From assembly GCA_016933785.1 (NCBI GenBank), contig JAFGAG010000017.1, positions 1 through 38,009 on the forward strand: DNA of 38,009 nucleotides, given 5' to 3'. The DNA comes from Coriobacteriia bacterium. Its GTDB lineage: Bacteria; Actinomycetota; Coriobacteriia; Anaerosomatales; Anaerosomataceae. Shown in pieces: positions 18,893 through 27,447 of the stretch. Positions within the stretch are counted from its first letter, which is position 1; each line of letters starts with the position of its first letter. The notes beneath the pieces were generated by a model. The model had not been told where the DNA came from. It saw only the letters and a list, made by a program, of their open reading frames with translations, and searched no databases. A program made the translations under genes and the position numbers.

Positions 18893-21532
18893 CTACTTCG
18901 CGCGGGACCAGTCGGGCCCAGAGCCCACCCCCACCTCGAGCGGCACCGCGAGCTCCGCCACCCCCGCCATCGCTGCGCTGACCATCGCGGAGAGACGCTC
19001 GAGCTCCGTGGCGGGGGCTTCGAAGACGAGTTCGTCGTGCACCTGCAGCACCATGCGCGACTCGAAACCCTCGGCACGCAGACGGCGGTCGACCTCGATC
19101 ATCGCGAGCTTCATGAGGTCTGCCGCCGTGCCCTGCATGGGGTGGTTCATCGCGGTACGCTCGCCGAACGACCGCATGTTGAAGTTGCTGTTCCGTAGCT
19201 CGGGGATCGGGCGGCGGCGGCCGAACATCGTCTCGGCGTAGCCCGTCTTGTGCGCCTCGGCGATCGTCTCGTCGAGGTATCCCCTCACCCGCGGGTAGGC
19301 GGCGAAGTATCGGTCGATCGTGGCCTGCGCCTCCGCGTATCCGATGCCGAGCGAGTCGCCCAGCCCGTGCGCCGAGATACCGTACACGATGCCGAAGTTG
19401 ACCGCCTTCGCCTTGCGGCGCATCTCCGGATCGACGTCACCGGACTCCACACCGAAGACCCTGGCCGCGGTCGCGGCGTGGAAGTCGGCGCCTGAGGTGA
19501 AGGCCTCGATGAGTCCTTCATCACCGGAGAGGTGTGCGAGGATGCGGAGCTCGATCTGCGAGTAGTCGGCGCTCACCATGAGATCGCCCTCGCGGGCCGG
19601 TACGAACGCTGCACGGATACGTCGTCCGAGTTCGGTACGCACCGGGATGTTCTGCAGGTTGGGACTGCTGCTCGAGAGTCGGCCGGTGGCTGCGACCGTC
19701 TGGTTGAACGTGGTGTGCAGCCGCCCGTCCTCGCCGAGCAAGCGCGGGAGCGTGTCGATGTACGTGCTCGTGAGTTTCGTGAGCTCGCGATACGCGACGA
19801 TCTTGTCGGCTATGGGGTGCAGCAGGGAGAGTGCGGCGAGAACACCCGCGTCCGTGGAGTAGCCGGTCTTCGTCTTCCGCTGTGTGGGCAGCTGGAGCTT
19901 GTCGAACAGGACCTCGCCAAGCTGCTTGGGCGAGTCGATGGTGAACTCCGTGCCCGCAAGCTCGTAGATCTCAGCCGCAAGCGACTCGATCTGAGCGTGC
20001 GTCTCGGTAGAGAGCGCATCGAGCACGCCACGGTCCAGCCCCACGCCGGTCTCCTCCATACGCACGAGGACGGGCACCAGCGGCATCTCGATCTGCTCGA
20101 AGCACCGGGTCGCACCCCACTCCTCGAGCCTGGGAGCCAGTGCCAGTGCCAGCTCTGCGGCGGCGCGTGCCTCAGCGGGGACATCACCCGGTTCGATCGT
20201 GCGGCCAAGGTACTCGGCCGCGAGCGAAACCAGATCGTAGTTGGACCGGTTGGACGCAAGCAGGTAACCCGCCAGTCCACAGTCGAAGAGCCGCGCGGGA
20301 TCGACGTCGCCAGTGGCGCCGGGCACGGTCCCGACGCTCGAGCCCGGGGGGCAGACGCTCTCGACGAGCTCCTTGGTATCCCCTGCGCTCACCCGGCATG
20401 TCCTCATGACCGCGGCAAGCGAGTGAGTGGCATCGGCGCCGACGAGGCTCGCCACAGTGCCCTCGTGCGCGAACGCTATCGAGCGCTCGTCCTCGAAGAG
20501 GCACTCCCCGCCCGCGGCCCCCGCCGCCACCCCGATGGTGCCTCCGGGTGCATCAGCGACGCACGCTGCGACCCACTTGGCCGCCGCGTCACCCTCGAGC
20601 ACGCGCCACTCATCCGCAGGGCACTCCCCAGCGGATCGCTCCTCACACCCCGCTCCGTCGGCACGCATCGATCGCACGCGCGGGATCAGCGACGTGAACG
20701 CGAGATCCGTGAGCGCCTCAAGCGCGGTCGGCTCGTCCCAGACGCCCCACGTCACGGTGCCGAGGTCGACTTCCACCGGCACGTCGCAGCGGATCGTCGC
20801 CACCACCCGGCTCGCGAGCGCGGAGTCCACGTTCTCGCGTACGTTCTCACCGAGCTTGCCTTTGATCTCATCGGCGTGCTCGAGAACCGCGTCGAGCGTG
20901 CCGTACTGCTGCAGCAGCTTGGCTGCGGTCTTCTCGCCCACACCCGGGATGCCCGGGATGTTGTCCGAGGGGTCCCCCTTGAGGCCCAGGAAATCCGCCA
21001 CCTGCCCCGGGGCCACGCCATAGCGCTCGACGACCGCGTCGTGGTCGTAGACGAAGATGTCTGTGATGCCCTTCTTCGTGCTCACGACCCGCACGTTCTC
21101 GTCCACGAGCTGTAGCGCGTCTTTATCGCCCGTGATGAGCAGCACCCGCATGCCCTCGGCGGAACCGCGCGCCGCGAGCGTACCGAGGATGTCGTCCCCC
21201 TCCCAGCCGTCCACCTCGACGATCGGCACCGCAAGCGCGCCGAGCAGCTCCTTGATCATCGGGAACTGCGTCTTCAGATCGGGATCCGTAGGCGGACGTT
21301 GGATCTTGTACTGCGCGAGCGCATCGGTGCGGAACGCCGGCTTCCCGCGGTCGAACGCGACGACCACGCCGTCCGGCCCGAGGTCCGCCACCATCTTGAA
21401 CAGCATCGACATGAAGCCGAAGACGGCGTTGGTGGGCCGCCCGTCGGGAGCGGTCATGGACGGCGGTAGCCCGTGAAACGCGCGGTGAAGCAGGCTGTTT
21501 CCGTCGACGACAGCGATGGTGCGCTCGGGCAT
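18893..21532 (-). CDS. polA: DNA polymerase I
   Basis: The 879-residue enzyme has an N-terminal 5'-3' exonuclease (about residues 1-290, starting RTIAVVDGNSLLHRAFHG, with GDKDALQL and GVGEKTA), a middle region (about 300-480) that keeps the fold segment FDCGLAGYLL but lacks the acidic DxE motif of a working 3'-5' proofreading site, and a C-terminal polymerase with SADYSQIELRILAHLS, RRKAKAVNFGIVYG and QVHDELVFEAP. Loss of proofreading is usual for many bacterial PolA proteins outside the enterics. The ATG at 21532 follows AAAGG by seven bases and matches the family start; in-frame codons upstream lack a ribosome site. Confidence 0.95.
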   Translation of the reverse strand: MPERTIAVVDGNSLLHRAFHGLPPSMTAPDGRPTNAVFGFMSMLFKMVADLGPDGVVVAFDRGKPAFRTDALAQYKIQRPPTDPDLKTQFPMIKELLGALAVPIVEVDGWEGDDILGTLAARGSAEGMRVLLITGDKDALQLVDENVRVVSTKKGITDIFVYDHDAVVERYGVAPGQVADFLGLKGDPSDNIPGIPGVGEKTAAKLLQQYGTLDAVLEHADEIKGKLGENVRENVDSALASRVVATIRCDVPVEVDLGTVTWGVWDEPTALEALTDLAFTSLIPRVRSMRADGAGCEERSAGECPADEWRVLEGDAAAKWVAACVADAPGGTIGVAAGAAGGECLFEDERSIAFAHEGTVASLVGADATHSLAAVMRTCRVSAGDTKELVESVCPPGSSVGTVPGATGDVDPARLFDCGLAGYLLASNRSNYDLVSLAAEYLGRTIEPGDVPAEARAAAELALALAPRLEEWGATRCFEQIEMPLVPVLVRMEETGVGLDRGVLDALSTETHAQIESLAAEIYELAGTEFTIDSPKQLGEVLFDKLQLPTQRKTKTGYSTDAGVLAALSLLHPIADKIVAYRELTKLTSTYIDTLPRLLGEDGRLHTTFNQTVAATGRLSSSSPNLQNIPVRTELGRRIRAAFVPAREGDLMVSADYSQIELRILAHLSGDEGLIEAFTSGADFHAATAARVFGVESGDVDPEMRRKAKAVNFGIVYGISAHGLGDSLGIGYAEAQATIDRYFAAYPRVRGYLDETIAEAHKTGYAETMFGRRRPIPELRNSNFNMRSFGERTAMNHPMQGTAADLMKLAMIEVDRRLRAEGFESRMVLQVHDELVFEAPATELERLSAMVSAAMAGVAELAVPLEVGVGSGPDWSRAK

Positions 21533-21614
21533 GAGGTACCTTTCGGGTACGAACTCGGCAAGCGCGCTCCCGTGTGGCCGCGCGCGTGTGATGATTCTAC
21601 CCGAGGTGGCTGAC

Positions 21615-22208
21615 ATGGGTTTCTTCAACTGGGCTGCACCGCTCGTGCGCCGCTACGGCGATCGCTTCACCGCAGAGGACGCGGGAACGATCGCCGAATG
21701 GCTACGCCCGGCGGTGACGCCTGGTGGCCATATGCTCGACGTAGGCGGTGGTGCCGGACAGCTTGCAGCGCTTCTCGCTGCAGCGCTGGATGCCCACGTG
21801 ACGGTGCTCGACCCGACCGCCGAGATGGTGGCGCATGTGCCCACGAGCGAACGCGTCATAGGGGTTCAGGGCACCGCCGAGGCGATGCCGCTTCCCGACA
21901 ACGACTTCGACGCCATCGTCGTGACCGACGCCTTCCATCACTTCCGCGATCAGGGCGCCGCGGTGGCCGAGTTCGCGCGTGTCGTCCGCGACGGCGGCCT
22001 CGTGCTGGTGCTCGACCTCGACCCGCGCCCACTGTCGATGCGTCTCATCCGGCTCGGCGAGATGCTGCTTGGCGAGCCGGGCACGTTCATGACTCCCGAG
22101 CAGATGTGCGCGTTCATGAGCGAGCACGGGGTCGACGGTGAGTGCGAGCCACTCCGCAAGGCCGACTATCGGTTCCTGGGCACGGTCAGGAAGACCGACT
22201 CCCGCTGA
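21615..22208 (+). CDS. SAM-dependent methyltransferase (UbiE-like class I)
   Basis: The 197-residue protein is a class I methyltransferase. The SAM-binding motif I is LDVGGGAGQLAALLAA near residue 40, the acidic residue ending beta-2 is in VTVLDPT, and motif post-I is EAMPLPDNDFDAIVVTDAFHHF, as in the UbiE/Methyltransf_11 group. Substrate is unknown; small molecules such as quinones or lipids are plausible. The ATG at 21615 has GAGGTGG just upstream. It is divergent from polA (82 bases) and converges with the CWB2 gene. It stands alone, so neighbours do not reveal the substrate. Confidence 0.85.
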   Translation: MGFFNWAAPLVRRYGDRFTAEDAGTIAEWLRPAVTPGGHMLDVGGGAGQLAALLAAALDAHVTVLDPTAEMVAHVPTSERVIGVQGTAEAMPLPDNDFDAIVVTDAFHHFRDQGAAVAEFARVVRDGGLVLVLDLDPRPLSMRLIRLGEMLLGEPGTFMTPEQMCAFMSEHGVDGECEPLRKADYRFLGTVRKTDSR

Positions 22209-22230
22209 ACGCCCGCAGCCGAACAAGAAA

Positions 22231-22265
22231 CGGAGGCCCGCCCCCGCAAGGGAGACGGGCCTCCG
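22231..22265 (-). terminator. Intrinsic terminator of the first CWB2 gene
   Basis: A perfect 10-bp stem (22231-22240 with 22256-22265) is followed on the minus strand by TTTCTTGTT. It ends the CWB2 transcript. On the plus strand it lies 22 bases after the methyltransferase stop and could also act for that gene, though no T-run follows in that direction. Confidence 0.8.
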
Positions 22266-22301
22266 CGTACGTTCCACGCTGTGTTGCTGCGTCCTTGATC
22301 G

Positions 22302-24941
22302 CTACTTCACGACGCCGGCGACAGCGTCACGGACCAGCTGTGAGATCGCCCCGGTACCGCCGTAGAAGCGAACGGTGACGATGTCATCGCTGTTGGCGAG
22401 AAGCGCGGCGCGCGTGGCAGCGGTGAGTTCGGTCGAGCGCGTGAGCAGCATGACCGATCCAGCCCTGCCCTGCACAACCCCACCGGCAAGCGCATCGGGG
22501 AAGTCCTCACCCGTGGCGATTCCGACGCCGTCCCACACATGCCCGGCCTCGTCGACCGCATAGGTGGCGATGACCACGGCAGTCGCGTAGCGATCCGCTC
22601 CACCGAGGCGGACGACCGCACCCTCGCCGAGCTCACCTTCGAGATAGTCGGAGACGGGCTTGGAGACGGCGCCGTCACCACCGAGGACGAGGACCTCGGT
22701 CATCTCAGCAAGAGCAGTCTTGGACGCAGCCGTCAGGCCGCTCACCGGTTGCGCGAGGTACAGTGGCCAGCCCTGCGCGGCCGCGAGAGGAGCCGCAGCA
22801 AGCGCGTCAGCGAAGTCGGCTCCAGTCGCGACGAGTGCGGTACCGGCGAATCCGGCACCCTGCTCCTCGATCACGCGAGCAGCCACGGCCTCGGCGGTCT
22901 TGTAGCGGTCATCCCCGGCGATCCGCTCGACGGTGATCGCGTTGTCGATCGCGTTCTCGACGTTCGCCGAGACGGCACCCAGGCCACCGATGATGACGAC
23001 CTTGGTAGCGCCGAGGCGCTCGATCTCATCGGCCACCGACTGGGGCAGTGTTTCGGTACCGGTCAGCAGCACCGGCGCATCCAGCACGCCAGCGAGCGCG
23101 GCACCGCCGAGGGCGTCAGGCCAGTTCATGGCCGTGGCGAGAATGACCACATCCGAGCCCCCGGGGAACGCCATGACGGAGGCAGCGATCGCCGTATCGA
23201 CGCGCGTCGAGCCGACGACCTCGACCACCGGCGGTAGGGCAGCGGCCACCCTGATGGTGACGGTGGCGACATCCGACTGCACCGTGCCGTCGAATGCCCT
23301 GTAGGTGAAGGTGTCCTCACCGGAAAAATCGGCTGCGGAGATATACACGAGACTGCCATCGGCATCGAGCGCGAGCGTGCCATTGGCAGGTCCGGTCACC
23401 TTGATCGCGGTAAGTGGGTCCCCGTCAGCGTCAGTGTCGTTCGTGAGCACGCCTGCGGCCCCGACATACAACGGCTGACCGGATCCGACCTCGTAGGCGT
23501 CATCGGTGGCGACCGGCACGGTGTTGGAAACCGCGATACTCACCGTTCCGAGTGACGAGTACATGCTGTTACTCACGAGATAGGTGAAGCTGTCGACGCC
23601 GGTGAAGCCGGCGCTGGGTGTGTACGTGAAGCTGCCATCGGCCGCAAGTACGGCCGTGCCGTTGGCCGCGTCGCTCTCAAGCGACACAGTCAGCGTCTCG
23701 GCAGCGGCGTCGCTGTCGTTGGCAAGGACACCCTCACTCGCAGCGACCGTGAGCGGCGCACCCTTGGTGGTGGCGTACGCGTCATCGGCAGCTACCGGCG
23801 GTGCGCCGAAGACGAACATCGCGTACAGGTCGTCGCTGTCACTGATACCGTCACGATTGACCGGCTTGCCGAACTCATCGAGCTCCTCGCGATGATCGTG
23901 CCATGCCACGATGCCGTCGGCGGTCGTGGTGCGGCCGGCGTACTGGATCCACTGGCCCGCATCATCGTCGTAGACGGCGGGAACGAGGCATGTCTCTTCT
24001 TCTGAGGCCAGGTCGAAACCGTAGACCTCGTAGACGCCGACGCGGTTATCGTGCCAGGTCACCAAACCGTCGTTGATGACGGGATGGGTGCGATAACTAG
24101 TGTCATCGGCTGTGGAGAGTGTGGTCGTGGTCCGCGTGGCGGTATCGTACATGTGGATCGAGTAGGAGGACCGGCTCCAGTCGTACGTGTACTCCTGGTA
24201 CACGACCTTGCCGCCGTCGGTGGAAGGACCTTCATAGCTCCTGTACTCGACACCGCTGATGTACGAACCCTCGGCGACCAGTGTCGCCTCGCCGGACTCG
24301 AGTTCGTACGCCCAGATGTTGTTGTAGTACCAGCCAGTCGGGACTTCCTCACGGTAGACGACCCAACCATCCCCGATCTCGGCCGCTCGTTGATTTCTCT
24401 GACCTGCAGCGATCGGCATCGATGTATCGGCGGCGGAGAGGTCGTACGACCAGATATCGTAGGTCCATCCAAATTCGGAGTTCCAATACCGGTTGTTGAC
24501 GACGATATCGCCCTCGATGGCGGGGTTGCCTTCGTTCGCCTCCAGGCTCTCGTCCGAGAGCCTCCGCTCTTCTCCGGTGGCGAGGTTGTAGGCGTAGATG
24601 GCGCAGTAGCCTCCGTCTTCTGGATTATGCGAGTACACGACCCAGTCGCCTGAGATGCTGGGGTTGGACTCGGAGCCACGGTGATCGGAGACCTGGACCT
24701 CTTCGCCGGTGATGAAGCTGTAGGCGTAGATGTCCGACTCTTCGTCATTGGTGCAGAAGCGGTTGTCCTTCCACACGATCCATGGATAGTCGATATCCGG
24801 CTGGACCTGTCCCTGGTTGGCGAGCGAGACTGGGAACTCCTCCCCCACTTCGCACACCGGCGCTGCCATCGCCAGGTTCATCGGCATGAGGCCGACCACC
24901 AGGACGATGGCGAGCACTAACGAGAGCGAACGCTTCCGCAT
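22302..24941 (-). CDS. Secreted surface protein: TolB-like propeller, two cadherin-like domains, three CWB2 repeats
   Basis: The 879-residue protein has a signal peptide (residues 1-28, basic start, hydrophobic core, cut after AMA), then a region of about 350 residues with repeated units such as DIYAYSFITGEE and IWAYELESGEA, each strand pair ending in WVVY or similar, like a TolB-type beta-propeller. Two tandem cadherin-like domains with ADDAYATTKG and LANDSDA follow at about 381-475 and 476-569. Three cell-wall-binding type 2 repeats (each with a DRY- or RVDT-type element and ATGxDFADALA) fill 570-879 and should anchor it non-covalently to a wall polymer. AAGGGGGG precedes the ATG at 24941. 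Ligand unknown. Confidence 0.88.
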   Translation of the reverse strand: MRKRSLSLVLAIVLVVGLMPMNLAMAAPVCEVGEEFPVSLANQGQVQPDIDYPWIVWKDNRFCTNDEESDIYAYSFITGEEVQVSDHRGSESNPSISGDWVVYSHNPEDGGYCAIYAYNLATGEERRLSDESLEANEGNPAIEGDIVVNNRYWNSEFGWTYDIWSYDLSAADTSMPIAAGQRNQRAAEIGDGWVVYREEVPTGWYYNNIWAYELESGEATLVAEGSYISGVEYRSYEGPSTDGGKVVYQEYTYDWSRSSYSIHMYDTATRTTTTLSTADDTSYRTHPVINDGLVTWHDNRVGVYEVYGFDLASEEETCLVPAVYDDDAGQWIQYAGRTTTADGIVAWHDHREELDEFGKPVNRDGISDSDDLYAMFVFGAPPVAADDAYATTKGAPLTVAASEGVLANDSDAAAETLTVSLESDAANGTAVLAADGSFTYTPSAGFTGVDSFTYLVSNSMYSSLGTVSIAVSNTVPVATDDAYEVGSGQPLYVGAAGVLTNDTDADGDPLTAIKVTGPANGTLALDADGSLVYISAADFSGEDTFTYRAFDGTVQSDVATVTIRVAAALPPVVEVVGSTRVDTAIAASVMAFPGGSDVVILATAMNWPDALGGAALAGVLDAPVLLTGTETLPQSVADEIERLGATKVVIIGGLGAVSANVENAIDNAITVERIAGDDRYKTAEAVAARVIEEQGAGFAGTALVATGADFADALAAAPLAAAQGWPLYLAQPVSGLTAASKTALAEMTEVLVLGGDGAVSKPVSDYLEGELGEGAVVRLGGADRYATAVVIATYAVDEAGHVWDGVGIATGEDFPDALAGGVVQGRAGSVMLLTRSTELTAATRAALLANSDDIVTVRFYGGTGAISQLVRDAVAGVVK

Positions 24942-24962
24942 AGGTACCCCCCTTGTATCGCA

Positions 24963-24980
24963 CGCCGGCAGATTCCGGCG
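24963..24980 (-). promoter_or_regulatory. 5' leader hairpin of the first CWB2 gene
   Basis: CGCCGG pairs with CCGGCG around the six-base loop AATCTG, about 20 bases before the start codon. The fourth loop base is C, so it does not match the ANTAR hexaloop pattern. It probably stabilises the leader or limits access to the ribosome site. Confidence 0.4.
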
Positions 24981-25135
24981 CACTCCTACGATTTTGGCAC
25001 GCCTCAGAGTGTACCTTGAGCGACCCCGCGAATCGGTGACTGTTGACGCAGACGCACCGTGGCCGGGCGATTTCCGACGGATGGCAGCCCGCAGTGGACG
25101 AACGTACGGAACGGGGGGCCGAACGGTCGCCTCTT

Positions 25136-25807
25136 TCAGCTCCGCCAGAGGTACCCTACGCTCCGCACGGTCTCCAGCCGACGGGAGTACTCGGGCCCGA
25201 GCTTGGCGCGCACGCGACGCACGTGCACGTCCACGGTGCGCGCACCGCCGAAGTAGTCTGTCCCCCACACCTTCTTGAGCAGCAGCTCACGGCTGTACAC
25301 GCGGTTCGGGTGTGTCACGAGGAACGCGAAGAGCGCGTACTCGAGATACGTGAACTCCACCGGCCTGTCATCCACGTGCGCCTGGTAGGTCGCTAGGTTG
25401 AGCGTAAGCCCGTCGATGCGCAGGACATCCTGAGCATCCGACTCCTCTCCCGGCCACAGCAGCCCCCGCACCCGCGCCGCAACCTCCTGCGACGACGAAC
25501 CTCGGGTCACGAAATCGGCAGCCAAACGCACCGGCATCCGCAGACGCCCGAGCGCGTCGGGCTCGAGGATGAGCAGTAGCCGCACATCGGAGCCGAGGGC
25601 GGCAGCGGCCTCCGCGAGTTCGATCGCCGCATCAGGCGTGCGCCCTGCATCGACGATGACGAGGTCGGCCGGCTCGGCAGACATGCGCGTGGTGAGATCG
25701 ATCATCGGGCAGTACAGGATGGCCACGTCGAGCGCGCCGATGCCCGCCTGCACCCACGCGCGGGTGTGGACGTCGTCTGCGGCGATGAGCACGCGCTTCA
25801 CATGCAT
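25136..25807 (-). CDS. glnR: GlnR-like OmpR-family nitrogen regulator with atypical receiver
   Basis: The 223-residue protein has a receiver-like N-terminus (about 1-115) and a winged-helix DNA-binding domain (about 130-223). The C-terminal stretch VWGTDYFGGARTVDVHVRR is nearly that of Streptomyces and Mycobacterium GlnR (VWGYDYFGGTRTVDVHVRR), followed by AKLGPE. The receiver keeps Asp53 in IVDAG, but the conserved Thr and Lys of a phosphorylatable receiver are missing (LILEP and FVTRG at those places), which fits GlnR, an orphan regulator working without phosphorylation. It lies 142 bases after glnA on the same strand. I prefer ATG 25807, with GGGGG 11 bases upstream, over GTG 25819. PhoP- or MtrA-like identity is less likely. 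Confidence 0.78.
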   Translation of the reverse strand: MHVKRVLIAADDVHTRAWVQAGIGALDVAILYCPMIDLTTRMSAEPADLVIVDAGRTPDAAIELAEAAAALGSDVRLLLILEPDALGRLRMPVRLAADFVTRGSSSQEVAARVRGLLWPGEESDAQDVLRIDGLTLNLATYQAHVDDRPVEFTYLEYALFAFLVTHPNRVYSRELLLKKVWGTDYFGGARTVDVHVRRVRAKLGPEYSRRLETVRSVGYLWRS

Positions 25808-25863
25808 CCGGCCAGTCACCCCCTCTGCGTCCTGTGGGTCAGCATAACTCTACGGATACGTGC

Positions 25864-25935
25864 AGCGCCGGACAGGACCGAAGTCCCGCCCGGCGCCATT
25901 GCCGTCATGCGATCCGCCGGACCGGCACCCGGCGG
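25864..25935 (-). terminator. Two GC-rich hairpins between glnA and glnR
   Basis: CCGCCGG/CCGGCGG (25914-25935) lies just after the glnA stop. A second stem, GCGCCGG/CCGGCGC, with inner GGAC-CGAA-GTCC, covers about 25864-25896. Neither has a U-run. They may attenuate read-through from glnA into glnR or be Rho-dependent endings. Confidence 0.4.
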
Positions 25936-25949
25936 CAGTGCGTGATCCC

Positions 25950-27296
25950 CTAGAGGATCGAGAGGTACTTGTCCTGCTCCCAGGCCGTGACCGTGGCCAC
26001 GTACTCGCTCCACTCGGCTTTCTTGTTCGCCACGAAGAAGCTGTGGATGTGCTCGCCGAGGACGTCCCGCATGAGCTCCGAGGACTCGAAGCACGCGATC
26101 GCTTCGCCGAGGTCCTTGGGCAGCGTCTGGATGCCTGCCGCCTCGAGCTCCGCCTCGGTCATGTCGAAGATGTTGTTGGTCGCCTCGGGCATGAGGGTCA
26201 GGCCCTCTTCGATGCCTTTGAGACCGGCGCCCAGCATGACCGCGAAAGCCAGGTACGGGTTGGCCGAGGGATCCGGCGAGCGCAGCTCGACGCGGGTCGC
26301 GACTTCCTTGCCGGGCTTGTACATCGGCACACGGACCATGGCAGAGCGGTTGCGGCGCGCCCACGTGACGTACACCGGAGCCTCGTAGCCCGGAACCAGA
26401 CGCTTGTACGAGTTCACGAACTGATTGGTGACCGCGCAGAACTCAGGCGCGTACTTGAGCAGACCGGCGATGTAGCTCTTGCCGACCGCGGAGAGGTTGT
26501 AGCCTTCGGGATCATCGGCATCGAACATCGCATTGCCCTCAGCGGTGAAGAGGCTCTGGTGCACGTGCATCCCCGAACCGTTCTCACCCTGGATCGGCTT
26601 GGGCATGAAGGTCGCGTACACGCCGTTCTTGTGCGCGATCTCCTTCACGGTAAGGCGGTAGGTCATGACGTTGTCGGCCATGGTGAGCGCGTCGGCGTAG
26701 CGCAGGTCGATCTCGTGCTGGGACGGCGCCACCTCGTGATGCGAGTACTCCACCGGGATGCCAAGCTTCTCGAGTGTGAGCACCGTCTCACGGCGAAGGT
26801 CGCTCGCCACGTCGAGCGGCGTGAGGTCGAAGTAGCCGCCGCGGTCGAGCGTCTCCGTGCCTTTGCAGTCGGAGAAGTAGAAGAACTCGAGCTCGGGGCC
26901 CACGTACATCGTGTAGCCCATGTCGGCAGCCTTCGCGAGCACGCGCTTGAGTGCGTAGCGGGGGTCGCCCTCGAAGGGGGTGCCGTCCGGGTTCATGACA
27001 TCGCAGAACATCCGGCCGGTGCCACCGTTGTCCCCACCGTTGGTGCGCCACGGCAGCATGGTGAAGGTGGAGGGGTCCGGGTACGCGACCATGTCCGACT
27101 CCTCGATGCGGGTGAAACCGTCGATCGAGGAGCCGTCGAAGCCCATGCCCTCCTCGAAAGCGCCTTCGAGCTCGCTGTCGGTCACCGCGAAGCTCTTGAG
27201 GAATCCGAGCACGTCTGTGAACCAGAAGCGGATAAAGCGGGTTCCCCGCTCCTCAACGGTCTTGAGTACGTAGTCCTTGTCCAGCGTGGTAGCCAT
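25950..27296 (-). CDS. glnA: Glutamine synthetase type I (alpha subtype)
   Basis: The 448-residue enzyme makes glutamine from glutamate, ammonium and ATP. Signatures: GFDGSSIDGFTRIEESDM near residue 55, the catalytic GPELEFFYF, HHEVAPSQHEIDLRY, KPIQGENGSGMHVHQSL and RVELRSPDPSANPYLAFA. The length and the arginine in GFTRIEESDM fit the GSI-alpha group, which is feedback inhibited. Where adenylylated enzymes have Tyr in an NLY/NIY context this one reads NNIFDM, so adenylylation control is unlikely. AAAGGA lies eight bases before the ATG at 27296. A GlnR-type box lies 52 bases upstream. Confidence 0.96.
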   Translation of the reverse strand: MATTLDKDYVLKTVEERGTRFIRFWFTDVLGFLKSFAVTDSELEGAFEEGMGFDGSSIDGFTRIEESDMVAYPDPSTFTMLPWRTNGGDNGGTGRMFCDVMNPDGTPFEGDPRYALKRVLAKAADMGYTMYVGPELEFFYFSDCKGTETLDRGGYFDLTPLDVASDLRRETVLTLEKLGIPVEYSHHEVAPSQHEIDLRYADALTMADNVMTYRLTVKEIAHKNGVYATFMPKPIQGENGSGMHVHQSLFTAEGNAMFDADDPEGYNLSAVGKSYIAGLLKYAPEFCAVTNQFVNSYKRLVPGYEAPVYVTWARRNRSAMVRVPMYKPGKEVATRVELRSPDPSANPYLAFAVMLGAGLKGIEEGLTLMPEATNNIFDMTEAELEAAGIQTLPKDLGEAIACFESSELMRDVLGEHIHSFFVANKKAEWSEYVATVTAWEQDKYLSIL

Positions 27297-27347
27297 CGTG
27301 GTGTCCTTTCGATGAGTCACGGTTCTAGTGCAGCGTATGGTCGGTGT

Positions 27348-27363
27348 GTTTCGTGAGTGTTTC
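27348..27363 (-). promoter_or_regulatory. GlnR-type box at the glnA promoter
   Basis: GAAAC-ACTCAC-GAAAC reads on the minus strand, two exact elements at 11-bp pitch, one DNA turn apart. About 20 bases downstream lies TAGAAC, a possible glnA -10. This arrangement fits an activator or repressor bound over the -35 region, and glnR is the next gene downstream of glnA. Confidence 0.6.
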
Positions 27364-27412
27364 GAGCGCGAGAACGGGGCGAGAAACCTGTTCAACCCCG
27401 GTGGTGCTGTGC

Positions 27413-27428
27413 GAAAGTGTCGGGAAAC
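27413..27428 (+). promoter_or_regulatory. Second GAAAC-type repeat in the glnA/GNAT region
   Basis: GAAAG-TGTCGG-GAAAC lies 19 bases before the GNAT start on the plus strand and about 130 bases upstream of glnA. It matches the glnA box except for one base. It could be a distal GlnR site or control the acetyltransferase. Confidence 0.35.
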
Positions 27429-27447
27429 CCCCGGGGAGGGAGCGCAC

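Noticed and set aside
24963-24980. A second ANTAR hexaloop before the first CWB2 gene.
   Set aside because: Loop AATCTG has C, not G, at position 4, and there is neither a partner hairpin nor a terminator.
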